Source: Epiperipatus broadwayi
Lineage: Eukaryota > Onychophora > Udeonychophora > Euonychophora > Peripatidae
Direction: 5' to 3'
Assembly: GCA_028023455.1 (NCBI GenBank)
Contig: JAQFVV010000017.1
Coordinates: 5,420,098 to 5,484,097 of the forward strand
Length of the DNA: 64,000 nucleotides
The notes under the pieces are model-generated. The model saw only the letters and a program-made list of their open reading frames with translations, did no database searches and was not told where the DNA came from. Position 1 is the first letter of the stretch. Each line of letters opens with the position of its first letter. Positions 44,823-56,814 of the stretch are shown piece by piece. Position numbers and translations under genes: made by a program.

Positions 44823-45288
44823 AGTAAATAAAATATACATAGTTTGAAAATAATTTACTTAGCCAAAAACTAATGTTTAATTAATATATTTGCTACACAG
44901 TTTGTTATTATTATATTAATAAAAAAAAAAAATTTAAGTCATATAAATTTATATTTTTAGGCATACTGATGAAATTACAAAAAGCAATTACTATATAGTA
45001 ATTGTGTTAAATGTAAGGGCTGTAAACTGATTCGCGCTTTACCAAATAAGAACTTATTCCTGACAAAAACTATTAAATGAAAGCAATCTATAACAAATAA
45101 AATGCAAGTTTTAAATAAAAATAAATATTTTATATTTAACCAAGAAAGAACTAATCCTTTAAAAATTTCTGTTGTCTGCAATTCAATTTTAAAATTTATG
45201 TATTAAAATTCGCAATTTATAAATACATTTTTTTTTTACATTTAAAATGAATTTAAATCTTATTTTACAATACTGTAGTAGTATTTAC

Positions 45289-45476
45289 TATGGCTGTAAA
45301 CCTCAAGAGTGTGCGCGTGAAAATGCGAAGGTAGGGACCTCTACAGGTCTTAACCACAAGCGTATGCTTTGGAAGAAAAGATGGGAACCTTCTTTACCTC
45401 AACCTACTTTCTATATGAATAGGTGAAGCTGAAGCGGTTAGATCTGAGAGTGCACACTCTTGAGGTTTACAGCCTT
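45289..45476. mobile_element. 188-bp MITE with 9-bp target duplication
   Basis: Terminal inverted repeats of about 25 bp (GGCTGTAAACCTCAAGAGTG and its complement) are flanked by AGTATTTAC at 45280-45288 and 45477-45485. A 9-bp duplication points to the Mutator-like superfamily. The interior has higher GC and no ORF. Confidence 0.85.
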
Positions 45477-45489
45477 AGTATTTACGTAA

Positions 45490-47585
45490 TCAATGTGCAT
45501 TTAAATAAATTTATAAATACTGTAATATCTACATTTATCTTGGGTTTATTATATTCTATGTTATGTTATCTTTATGGCTGTATATAATATATTTATATGT
45601 TATGAAAATTGCAACTTAAACTAAATGAGGGGAAATGGGGAAGGGGGATGAATCCCTTATGGCATCTTATGGGGTTGAACAAGTCTTATGCAGCAAGTGT
45701 TTTTACTATCATTCAAGAAGGCAACAAAGAGATCTTGATTAATATTTTGTTCAAAAATTATTTTCAAAGTCTATATATTTTACTTCTTGCTGATCAATTT
45801 TTTTTGGATTGGGGGCGAGGCATTGGCTTGTACTATGTGGCTCCATCTGATGGGTATATTGCACATTAATCCAGTAAGGATTGCATTAAGTTTATATTTA
45901 AAAACTTAAGAAAGAAAATACTATCATTAATAATAAATCCTCATAATTTAAATATACTTATTCAATTTACACTATCGTGAAATTCCAGGCTTCCCTGTTT
46001 ATATTACTTCTCATCTTTGCTGTGTTTTTTTTTTTTTACTCCTTCAATTTTTTCTTTTAGCTTATATTTTTCTCACTGAAATTTCGTTACTTACTATCTT
46101 GCAAGCTTAATGAATATTATTTTTATTCTCACTTGATTAAATTTTGTTTACAGTTGATTTTATTATTCTAACATTTTCTACCTAAAATTTATTGTTTAAT
46201 TGCACTAATTGTTAAATATTATAATTTGTGCCTTTATTTTAGCATTTATAGAATTTAAAAATTATTTTCATGTGATAAAATGTATTAAATGTTCATATAT
46301 TGTTAATTATTTTAGTGTCTTGAATGCATTTCGACATTATAATTGTAATAGTAATAACACTAAAAAAAAAAATCAATAGCAAAAAAAAAAAGACCTGTAT
46401 ACTTCAAACTGTCAAATTTTTGTCTTAAAAAATTGTCCATAATGTTGCCTTCTTTATAAAATTCAAAATAATCAGTCTTAAACAACATTGAAATAAACAA
46501 CTAAAAATAAACAAAATAAATAAAAGAGGAAATATCTTGATAAGGTTCTGACAAGGAACGAAAGCCTGGTTTGATGTATTAAATACATTTTTGTAAATTT
46601 TTAGTTATATTATTTCAATTTTGTTTAACATTATTTTAAATATTTATGTACGTATAATCTGTTTATAAAATGTGTGCGCATTTTTAAACTGTTTATTTAG
46701 TCATCAAAATTTGTTGTCCAATTATTCAGTATGATGTTGGTCATTTTTTTACTTTTTATTTAATGAAAACGTTAAAAGGAATTTTAAAAATTGGAATGTG
46801 AGTGCACATATGCATGTTGTTAGTATAGCATTAAAAAACAATTTTTTTTTTAGCTTTGCCACGAAATAAAAAAAAAATTAGTTTTATTAATTCTCAGATT
46901 TTACCGAGTTAAAAAAAAAAAATCAAGTGGAAATTCTTTTTTTTATCAAATTTTAGAAATTTAATATCCAGCAATTATTCATCAATATGATCAGTTTAAT
47001 AAAAAATCTGAACGAATGTTTTCATTCACATAAATGCAGTAAAAAAAATCCATTAAATTATAAAAAATATTTTTCTTCAACATTCATGGTAAATATTTAG
47101 CTCATGTATTTTTAAAAGTGAGTGCTGCATGCTTTTTGTTTGGTCATGTGATATTAAGAATGCTGTGATAAGAGAAGAAAATTTATTTTTTATTTTTTAG
47201 TGCACCCCCCCCTCCACTTTTTAATACATTTATGGGAATATAAATCTATCTTTAATTTTTAATATCTTTTATTTTCTACATTTTAGTTGCAGATATTAAG
47301 CGTTGATAAAATTTATACTGGAAGGAAATATCGTAAATAATAATGAATTCCGTATAAGACTAAAAATTCAATTTTTTTATTTTTTTACAAAATTGTTTGC
47401 AAATTTCATATACATATGCATGAAAATTTCAACTTGATTAGAAAATGGAAATTGGAATGAGGATGAAAGTTGAATTACAAGATTTCATTAGACAGGCAGA
47501 CAATCAGACAAAAAACAAGAATAAAATAATCTAATATAAATAGAAGGATTTGAAGATTTTCAGTCTATATTTATTCTCCTCTCCA
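45490..47585. other. Intronic AT-rich stretch, nothing recognised
   Basis: Many A and T homopolymers. A short GC-richer open frame at 45609-45869 has no recognisable domain. Confidence 0.4.
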
Positions 47586-47594
47586 TTTCAAACA

Positions 47595-48060
47595 ACTGAT
47601 ACACTTGACCACACATATGGAAATGATAAATGACATGTATTTCGTGCAGAACCAGCACTAATCAGTTAGGCCAGATCATAATCTCCCACAGTTATATAGT
47701 TAGTGCTCAGCTTATATTAAGATACAATTCATTAAACTTTAATGGAAAGGCTTTTTAATCTTCTCACCCTTCCATCAAATGAACCGTCCATTTTATTGAA
47801 AAAAAAACAATGTTGTAATGCTCAAAGCCCTTGGTGGATTTGATATTATAGTATTATCCATGTTGGAAAGATGAGAATATTGAGATCTGTCCATTAAAGT
47901 TTGAGGAATTGCTATCTTATATAAGCCGAGTACTGATTGTATGTATGTGTGGAAGATTGTGATCTAGCCCAACTGATGAGTGCTGGTTCTGCGCAAAATA
48001 CATATATTGGGGATTATGTATCTTTTTTAGGGTCTGGTCATATGTATCAGTTTGAAATGG
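47595..48060. mobile_element. Family D palindrome
   Basis: Inverted arms at about 47595-47770 and 47860-48060 around an A-rich centre. The left arm carries a minus-strand hammerhead-like motif at 47632-47665 (CUGAUUA, perfect GUGC/GCAC hairpin, GAAAU, ACAU, GUC), the right arm a plus-strand one at 47968-48011. Confidence 0.7.
47968..48011 (+). ncRNA. Candidate hammerhead ribozyme, family D
   Basis: CCCAA/UUGGG stem I (5 bp), exact CUGAUGA, GUGC-UGGUUCU-GCGC stem II (4 pairs, one U-G), AAAAU (G to A in the second box), ACAU loop and AUA before the cleavage point; the AU of the box pairs with the AU of AUA. One core base is mutated here; the left-arm motif keeps GAAAU but has CUGAUUA, so an intact ancestor combining both can be inferred. 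Confidence 0.5.
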
Positions 48061-48149
48061 TTTGGAGCATGAATATAAACTGAAAATCCTAAGTTTAAAT
48101 CTCTCTATTTACTATAATAAACATTCACTAACTGAATGAATAAGTTAAT

Positions 48150-48875
48150 TAATCTATTATTGTAAACCGCTGAAAGTCTGTAATTATTAAGAAGGAAATA
48201 TATTTCCAATAAGAACTGTTTCTTAATTATTGTAAATTTCGGTGCACGCACCCACCAGTAAATTTAAAAAGCTTAAATGAATCACTTAAGTTTAGAGTGT
48301 ATCTATATATACACCAATTCATACTGCTCATGCTTCCATCAGGCTTGAATCTATTATGTGCCTGAAGTTATAATCAACTGTTGAATTGTATAAATTTAGT
48401 TAACCTATCACAGGAAAATGACAGTCTTATATGTCTAATCACAGATGGTTAAGGTTATATAATTCACTTAAGCTTTTCAAACTGTTACTGCTGGGTGAGT
48501 GTATAAAAATTTATAATATTTAAGAAACAGCTTTTATTGGAGATTTATTTCCTTCTTAATAATTATAGATTTTCGGCGCTTTATAATAATAGATTTATAT
48601 TTACAAATAATATCTATTCACAGATGGTTAAAAATAAGACTGTCTTTCTCCTGTGATAAGTTAACTAAATTTATACAATTCAATAGTAGATTATAACTTC
48701 ACGTAATAGACTCAAGCATGATATAAGCATGGTCAGTAAGAGTTGGTGTATATATAGATTCACTCTAAGCTTAAGAGATTCACTTATAAGGTTTTCAAAC
48801 TTACCAGCAGATGAGTGCACGGAAATTTATAATATTTAAGAAGCAGCATTTATGGAATATTTACTTTCTCCTTAA
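48150..48875. mobile_element. Complex foldback repeat (family E), three partial copies
   Basis: 48150-48290 is inverted relative to 48450-48597, and 48290-48430 is inverted relative to 48630-48790. The end block TTAAGAAACAGC...TTATTTCC occurs three times. Near each copy is a CUG-UGAGUGC...GAAAU-like string (minus near 48236-48270, plus near 48488 and 48812), a degenerate hammerhead-like arrangement with a GGUGC/GCACC hairpin in the first. Confidence 0.55.
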
Positions 48876-48879
48876 GAAT

Positions 48880-49395
48880 AAGTTAAATGGAAGCATATTA
48901 AAAAAAAAGTACTTTTTGTCTCCTACATCTGCTTTTAATTGTGTCATTATATTGCTATGAGGTTTCCTCTTTTCTTTTTGCTTGATCCATTAGATCTTGC
49001 AGAATTCTTGAATGAATTATCCATCTAATTTAATCTTTATATCTTCAGAAGTTAAAAATTAAAAAATTTACAGTTTATTCCAAATCATTTAGCCTTTTAA
49101 ACAAGTTTAAAAAAAGGAATTAATAAATAGTGGACCATATTGTTTATTGAACTTATAATGTTCTTGTATGCAACTAATAATTAAATAAAATATATATAAA
49201 AAATTGAACTTATTAACGATTTTTCTTAAAAAGAACTTAGAATAGTCTTTCAAGTTATAATGCTATTTGTTAGCTTTGTAGTATAAGGTCTTAAAAATCA
49301 CTGTACATATTCTTAATAAATACCCAAACTAAAAACAAAAAATTTCCAATATTTAGTCTTGAAAGGTTAAAAAAAAATCAGAAAATATCTACAAT
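48880..49395. other. Intronic AT-rich stretch, nothing recognised
   Basis: No ORF or repeat partner noticed. Confidence 0.4.
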
Positions 49396-49404
49396 AATAT
49401 AGAA

Positions 49405-50133
49405 TAGGGGTGGCCAAGACATCGACCACAAGGTCTCGAAGTCGACCGCGAAGCTGATGTGAACATTGAAAAATTATAGTGATAAATTCAAAGCTGATTT
49501 GAATATAAAAAATAATAAAAGATTAAAAAAATTAAAAATTATTCTTGTTTAAAAATAGTTAAATTTAAAATAATACCTGTTGTTATTGTCAATCTCAAAA
49601 ATAAACACAGTTTGGAAGAAGCTGAAAAGAATTAAATACAATTCTAAAATAATAATTTTCTTTTTTTTCTCTATACTTTCTTGAATTTTTTTTTAAAATT
49701 CAGGATCAGCTCTAGAAAATAATTATTATAGATAATTTAATAATTGTAATTTAATATTTTATAAAGCGACATGGACAAATTGTAATACTAGAGGGAGCTG
49801 ACGTAATTTAATAGTAATCATAGTAAAATGTCTTTGACAGTTCGTAGCTTAAAGAAAAAAATTCATCAGTTCGTAAGTATCTTCTAAAAACATCACCAAT
49901 ATTTGTGAATATCTAAAAAGCCCTTATTTAAAAAAAAAACACCAATTCATAAGTACATTCTAAAAAAAACAGGACTTCGAACTGTTTTTTTTCTGTTTCG
50001 GTTTTTGTTCTGCCAGGAAAAATAACATTTATTTTTCTGGTTTCCGGTTCGAAGCCCAGAAAAAACATAGTCACCCTCAAGTACACTTTCACCAAAAAAG
50101 TCACCCCAACATCTAAAAGTTTGGCAACCCCTG
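49405..50133. mobile_element. Non-autonomous hAT transposon (729 bp)
   Basis: Ends TAGGGGTGGCCAAG and the complement of CAGGGGTTGCCAAAC are hAT-type inverted repeats, with a perfect 8-bp target duplication ATATAGAA at 49397-49404 and 50134-50141. The termini are CpG-rich and the interior AT-rich. No transposase; the open minus frame across the right end is not a protein gene. Confidence 0.9.
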
Positions 50134-50141
50134 ATATAGAA

Positions 50142-51090
50142 AGATCTACATATGTATACCATATGTTTCAGTGAATACATGACTGAATCTCTCTCCAAGA
50201 TTCCCACAGTGTTATCATGTTTACATAGCAACATAGTTTAGCCATTTACCACAAAAAATTTTAAGGCTCTTCTGGATCCCAAATCATGACATGAAATGTG
50301 AGTGTTTCATATCTTCATCGACCATCTTCAGGACTCTTTCTGCCAACACGAATTTTGCCATGGTTTATTGCCACACACAGTTTGAATCATTTCAAATGTT
50401 TCAGTTAATGTTACAAGTGATTCGTTTAATGGTGATATTAGTTAAGCTACATTCAGATCGCTAAGATAGAAATCAAACCAAAATTTATTTTGTGTCCATA
50501 TTTTTATTGTTGATATTGATAATCTAGGAAGAAATAATTCGTTTGTTGAGTAAATGTTAAAAAATTTCATGAAGACAAAGGTCATCAAAAACAATTATTT
50601 TTAAAATGATGAACTTTTAAGTCAAGATGTCACGGACATTTAGTAATTCTTTATGGAATAAAGGCTTTAGAGAGTAATCTGAGCTAAACATCAAATATAG
50701 TAATGCAAACTAAATTTTAAACTAATGTAAAAACAAAATATTTGCAATACAAATAGTGATGATGTATGTGGAGCAAAGAAGAAAATTAAAATTTATAATT
50801 GTAAGAACGCAGTTTAAATTAACAATATAAACATATTTCTGCCAAAATCTGTGGGAAAACCTTTTTTAGATATTAGTGTATAAATAAGGCAGCCCAATGG
50901 TCAAAGAAGAGAAAGTGGCCTATGTTAACATTGATGTTGTATTCAAAAGTCATTTGAATACATGAAGATAAATAGCCAATTAAAATAAATGGTTTTTGAA
51001 AGGTATGGCTATGGAGGTAAGAATTTGAAGGCACAAAATATAATCAGTCAGTTATACAGCGATAAATCAATTAAAATGTCACATGACTCC
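50142..51090. other. Intronic AT-rich stretch, nothing recognised
   Basis: No ORF or repeat partner noticed. Confidence 0.4.
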
Positions 51091-51099
51091 AGCTTCGCT

Positions 51100-51660
51100 G
51101 TTTTGGATATATACTTTTTTCCACTATCTTTATGCCACCTATTGTAAGCACTATCATCTGGGATTACTACTTACTGAAGCTTCCAATAGGTGGCATAAAG
51201 GAGGTAAAAGAAAATTATACAGTGAACACATCTGTTGATATTGCAATAATCCCTAAAGTCAATACAGGTTTTGAGGAGGTAAGAGAAATCTGTGGATCTC
51301 ATTAATAATAGTGGATTATATAAAAAGGGTGACAAGTTTGTCCAAAATTAGTAGCAGGAATTCTTGTGATGATGCAGTGAATTTATATGCTAGCAAATCT
51401 ATTTCTTTTACTCCCGTTTTGTCACTTAGTGTAGGCTTGAGTAATCAGTAGATGATAGATGGTAGAGATTGATAAATTCCTATTCAGTGCTAGTTTCTAG
51501 CTTATGGCATTCATCAGTAAGAGTTTTGAGATCTGGATCCAGGATTCTTTGGCAATAATGCATGTTTTCTCCAGCTTGTGATTTTTTGCTGGTTCAGTGG
51601 CTAATGTTAATATAAGTTATCAAAAAAGGAATGAAGACAAAGGTTTATAATCTGTCGAGG
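51100..51660. mobile_element. Short palindrome plus family B copy
   Basis: TTTATGCCACCTATTG (51129-51144) mirrors CAATAGGTGGCATAAA (51184-51199). Further right, 51430-51600 is family B, with its motif on the minus strand at 51491-51521: exact CUGAUGA, GCC/GC hairpin, exact GAAAC, but the triplet reads GCA. Confidence 0.55.
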
Positions 51661-51664
51661 GATT

Positions 51665-52660
51665 AAGAGAAGCTGCAATTTATTACAATTAAATCATATG
51701 ATGTAAAATAAAATATTTTTATATAACAGCAATAATTGTATATATATATAATAACAATAATGATATATAAAAGCTCTTTTCAGCAAGTATTGATTATTGC
51801 CCTTTTCAATGTGTTGGAACTATTTTATAATCTCAAATCTACATTGCATATGTAGTGACATCTACTTCTTATACAAAATTAACTACAATCTATTATAACA
51901 ACAATACAGTACATACAAGGAAGAGAAGAAAAAAAAACCCCTGTATAAATGTATACTATATAATTTTCCATCCATTTATCATTAGCCAATTATTAAGTTC
52001 AGTTAATTGATGTTTTATATATATCCATACAATTATTTTGTAATTAATATAATTAGTTTTATATATCTTCATTCTGTTAGATTCTTTAATACGGTTTAAC
52101 GGTTTTGTTTTTTTACACAATCTGTTTTATGTTCGTATTTTAAATAATGAATATATAAGGCAGATTTCATTCATAACATGGATATATCAACTTAGATAAT
52201 TAACAGCATGGAGTCTACAATTGAAATAAGTTTTAAATAATGTTAGAGATTTTTTTAAAAAAAATATTTTTATGTAAACAGCAGACTAAAAATTAAAAAA
52301 ATAAAGTAATCTGACTAAAAAAGGCTCAAATGCTTTTATGAAATGATACAATATGTTTTTTAGTTAGATTATTTTGTTATTTTTCTACTTTTTAGTCAGT
52401 TGTTTACATGTTATTTTTTTAACTTTTTAGTTATATTTACATACTACTTTAAAAAATGGTTAAAACTCTAAAAAAAAAAAAAAAAGTAACAAAAATTATA
52501 ATTTAATAATAAGACCTGAAAATAAAAAATACGCCCTCTAACAAACAAATTCTATGTTTAAATATCATGTGATTGTCTACTATATAAAAATATTTATGTA
52601 TTAGCTTTATAATTAAGTATGAGTTAAATCAATATTAATAAAATTTTATTTTATAAATGT
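51665..52660. other. Intronic AT-rich stretch
   Basis: (TA)n near 51740-51752 and long A/T runs; nothing else recognised. Confidence 0.4.
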
Positions 52661-52670
52661 AATATTTCTG

Positions 52671-52745
52671 TTGGCTCAATTGTTAACGAGTTTTCTTGGG
52701 AAGCAGAAGGATATGAGTTCAAGTGCTAAACTTGAAGGATTTTTT
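52671..52745 (+). mobile_element. Possible tRNA-derived SINE head
   Basis: TGGCTCAATTGTTAACGAG resembles a D arm and ATGAGTTCAAGTGC a B box, about 35 bp apart, followed by a T run and a CA/GA microsatellite. No target duplication found. Confidence 0.35.
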
Positions 52746-52784
52746 TCATTGTTAAAAATTCAAAAATGTGGACATACAGACAGA

Positions 52785-52786
52785 AA

Positions 52787-52819
<33 letters not shown>
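52785..52819. repeat. (CA)n(GA)n microsatellite
   Basis: About ten CA units followed by eight GA units. Confidence 0.95.
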
Positions 52820-53382
52820 CAAATTAATATAAAAGCATTTAAAATGGTCAGATATACAAAATCTGTTATTAAGGAATTCAACTAATTTCAGTATATGTAG
52901 ATTTCAAGAACTAATAAAATAAGGATGGAGGAAAGATATTCTTAATCTTGGAGTAATAGAAAAATTTCTTTGATACTCATTCATTTTTAATATTTTCAAA
53001 AACAATAATATGTTTGATGTTTTGAAATAATTATTGGAAAGAATTTAACAAATTATTTGATTATTTAAACTTTAAATCTTACTATTAAATCTATTGTCGA
53101 TATGAATCTTAAATTTAACGTAGCTCAAAAACAGATTGACCAAACAGGTAATAGAATACTGTGATGAAATATGAACAGAGAAGATGTTAAACAAATGCAA
53201 ATTAATCTGAGAGTTATTCTTAATTTTTTACATATTTTAAATGTTATAAACAATTCACAAAATGTTAATCCGATGTTCAGAAAAAAAAATGGTTTTGCTA
53301 TGACTATACTAATCAATTTTTGATTCATAAAATATATCTTTGTATCAAACACTGGTGATTTAATCTATATTTCATCTTATAG

Positions 53383-53514
53383 TGCTTTTAACTTCTTGCG
53401 TAGAAAATGTTTTTTTGTAAATACTTTAATATTTATTTAATTGTAATCTGCTTTTAACTTCTTGCATAGAAAATGTTTTTTTGTAAATACTTTGATATTT
53501 ATTTAATTGTAATC
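53383..53514. repeat. 66-bp tandem duplication
   Basis: TGCTTTTAACTTCTTGC starts at 53383 and 53449; the units differ at two or three bases. Confidence 0.85.
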
Positions 53515-54079
53515 TATTCTCAAAGACATCTTTCCCGTGAAATAAATTGATATTGCACTTTTTGAAAAGGTCTTCGAAGTATTCTATATAAAGTAACGGT
53601 GAATATATCTAAAATTCCCCATAAAGTACTTTTTTAAAAAAATTGTTATTTTTCATTGATTCACACATTCAATCCAATGGAGATATGGTAGATTATTTAT
53701 TATGTTCTTAAGCTTAAGAACATACTAAATAATCTAGCTAATATATTTTCAGGCTATCACATAATTGAAATTTTTCCAGTTGTCCCTAGATTATATCAGT
53801 AGAGGGAAAAGTCTTGTCTCAGCAATTCTACATCCAAACAATTTAGATATGATTTTATCACTTGATTAAATATTCCTTCTTTTAATTTGTTAAAGGCAGT
53901 TAGTATACCATGGACTCTGGGCTGTATTTCAACAAACAAGACCACTACTGTTTAAAAAACACACATTTTAAAAATTGATTCACCTTTTTAAATTGAGAAG
54001 CATACAAAAAAAAATGCTGACAATTGTTTCCCCTCGGTATGTATTATGAATATTAATTAATAAACAAATTTTTATCAAA

Positions 54080-54420
54080 ACATAAGAACTATCCGACAGA
54101 TCATTATTTGAATTTGCAAGATTAACACAATCATCGGCATACTATAAATTTAGGAGCCAAAAGGCTGAAGTTTTTGATTTTTAATCAATTCAAATTAAAA
54201 ATTTCATTATCCTTCATATATCTCAATTTCTGTTTCATGAAATTACTGTTTTAAAGACCATTATCATATAAACGAAAAACAAAATTGAAAATAGTATACA
54301 TTCTTGCTTAGCGCCATTTCCATCTCAAATTCTTCAGATTTTTTTACCACTAATAAGAATGTTTCCATGTAGGCACTGTATAATATGGATAAACTCTCTT
54401 GAGCAAATCATTGTTTTTAA
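54080..54420 (-). pseudogene. Eroded reverse transcriptase of a LINE
   Basis: On the minus strand NGAKQECILFSILF (about 54280-54325) matches the G-x-x-Q-G-C-x-L-S-P-x-L-F motif, and YADDCVNLANS (about 54113-54148) matches the RT active-site box, about 60 codons further on as expected. Stops and frameshifts separate them. Neighbouring open minus frame 54461-54646 may be part of the same copy. The clade cannot be decided by eye. Confidence 0.5.
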
Positions 54421-55674
54421 ATAGTGGCGCAAACCTCAAACAAATCAATAAGATAAATGTTTATATTATATCTTTATTCACAATATTTTTTATATTATTA
54501 TATACATGGCAATCAATACATATTTTTAGTGTTTTTTGATTTTTTTTAAGTACATTATGACTTTGACAGTCATCTGGGATTGGAAGGAACCTATTAAATA
54601 ACTCCTTTGAAAACCTTTTAGCTATAAAAGGTAAGTGATGTTCCATGATATTACTGTAGTCTTTTTTATTCTTTTTATTTTTATAAATCGGTTTTACTAG
54701 AAATGTTCTTAAAATCTGGTGCTATAATTTCATGGATCCATATATTTTTACCAAAAATTCCATAGTTTCCAACAATTATCACTATATTCTAAAACTTTCT
54801 GAATCTTTAAACCCAATGTCCATTTTTAAGATTACAAAGAGCAATTTTAATTTCATCAAGCTGGATATCTATTCAAATTTAACTAAGTTGGATAAATGGA
54901 TAAATATTAAGAGCAGTCTTCTGAGATCATGTATTGCTATTGAAAAGTTGATTGAAATACTCCCATCATCTCTTTGAAATATTATTATCATTTAAAAATG
55001 CCATTCAGTGATTTAATAGTAGAATTGCAATATTTCTCAGGTTCAAAGTAACCATGATTGTGAAATATCTCTATTTCCTTTGTAGCTTTAATTCACCTCT
55101 CATTTTTAAAGACTTCTTGTCAGTTGTTGAATTTTGGTCGTCCAAGTTTTATATTTCTTATGAATGTCCACATTCGTTTTGTTGGTCAGCTAGCAGAGAA
55201 TGTTATGTTTTCTTTTAATCAGATCACCAATAATGAATAATTGTTAATGAAATAGAACTTTTTTTAGCAAATGCAAAAGTAGACTTTTCATATCCATTCT
55301 GAACTTTTTAAAAGAATTCCATGTTTCAGTATCATAACCAGATGGAAAAACAGATTAGAAATTTTAGTTTGAATACTTCTTGAAACTTAGATGAAATAGC
55401 ATCTGCTTCTAAGAATGAAGATTAAAATTTTTAACAGGAGTTTGAAATAGGATCTATTTTTTAATGTTACTACTGTAACATATTCATTTATGACTTAATC
55501 ATTTGTCTGCTTCTTGACTCCTAATTATAACATCCATATGATCTATTTGAACTAAAGGTTTGAGATGGTGGCATATTAGTTGTATTTATCTAACATTAAA
55601 TCATGAAAGTCTTTAGAAAAATGTTAAACTTTATTTAAATTTTCTCATTACATTCATCTGTTTGTGTGTATATT

Positions 55675-56085
55675 AATCCATATATATATTTCTTATAATA
55701 ACTTCTTTCATATATACTTCAATGCAAACAAATTTTCTTAAAAAATTTCTTTATTTTCCTTAGTTTCGATTGTCCAGCAGTCTTCATCAGACTTTCATCA
55801 AAATATATTTCTTATAATAACTTCTTTCATATACACTTCAATGCAAACAAATTTTCTTAAAAAATTTATTTTCCTTAGTTTCGATTGTCCAGCAGTCTTC
55901 ATCAGAGCTTTCATCAGGAGGTTTGATGAAAGTCTGATGAAGACTGCTGGACAATCGAAACTAAGGAAAATAAAGAAATTTTTTAAGAAAATTTGTTTGC
56001 ATTGAAGTATATATGAAAGAAGTTATTATAAGAAATATATATACAAAGATATGCAAAGAAAGTAAAAGAGAAGAATAAGAGTATA
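55675..56085. mobile_element. Family A cluster: two direct and one inverted copy
   Basis: Minus-strand cores at 55763-55790 and 55878-55905 and a plus-strand core at 55934-55961 share CUGAUGA, A, GACUG-CUGGA-CAAUC and GAAAC. Flanks TTATAATAACTTCTTTCAT and AATGCAAACAAATTTTC recur in all three. The inverted junction is at about 55915-55925. The hairpin has one C-A mismatch in every copy, and no GUH triplet follows. Confidence 0.75.
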
Positions 56086-56585
56086 TATTAATCCATGTAC
56101 TATTACTAAAAGTTGAATGTAATTGGAAAATTTAAATAAAGGTTAAAGTTTTTCTAAAGGCATTTATGATTTAATGTTATATGATAGTCTAAAATATAAA
56201 TACATCCTTAAGATCTGTTGTTTTAAATCAGGGTTTATCAAAGTTTTTTTATAGGTATTTTTCTATCTAAACAAATAACACAAAATAATTCTAGTTTAAA
56301 CCGTTTCTTATTTAAAATTTTTAATCTTAAGCCTTCATTAGGGACTCTGTTTTAAAACTCGTCACCCACATTTGATTAGTAAGCTTTACTAAACTCACAG
56401 ATGTTAACTAAATACGTATTTTAAACTATTTATGTAGAACTAATGGTGAGTGATATTTATGTTTTGTTCATCCACGGCTATTTCTAATTTTTTATTTACT
56501 CTGTAAATATATTTTTTTTAAGTTTAAAATATATTGACATTATACAGTATGCATTGCAAAATGCTATTTGAACTGTTTATAAAAT
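56086..56585. other. Intronic AT-rich stretch, nothing recognised
   Basis: No ORF or repeat partner noticed. Confidence 0.4.
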
Positions 56586-56589
56586 ATTC

Positions 56590-56805
56590 ACTAGAGGGAG
56601 CTTACTAATAGCCCCAATCAAGCTTTAATTTATAAGTGCCCAAGGAGAAAGAATTCAAAATCTCTATTGGAATGTCCTCATCCCCAGACCAATTGGTTTA
56701 GAGCTTATGGCTCACCTCAGTGTTTTTGAAGTCTTTCACTTTCGACACTTATAAATTAAAGCTTGATTGGGGCAATTGGTAAGCTCCCTCTAGTGAACAT
56801 TTTAA
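56590..56805. mobile_element. 216-bp foldback element
   Basis: Terminal inverted repeats of about 55 bp: CACTAGAGGGAGCTTACT...TTATAAGTG against its complement CACTTATAA...GCTCCCTCTAGTG. The loop reads, on the minus strand (56689-56732), like a decayed hammerhead segment (CUGAGGUGAGCC...UAAACC...GGUC-UGGGGA). A CTAGAGGGAGCT string also occurs alone at 49789. Confidence 0.7.
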
Positions 56806-56814
56806 TACAAGCTT

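Noticed and set aside
49947-50234. 95-codon minus frame across the hAT right end
   Set aside because: Spans the transposon boundary and target duplication, so it cannot be an old conserved gene.
54732-54977. 81-codon plus-strand frame
   Set aside because: Likely antisense to the eroded minus-strand LINE; not recognisable as a protein.
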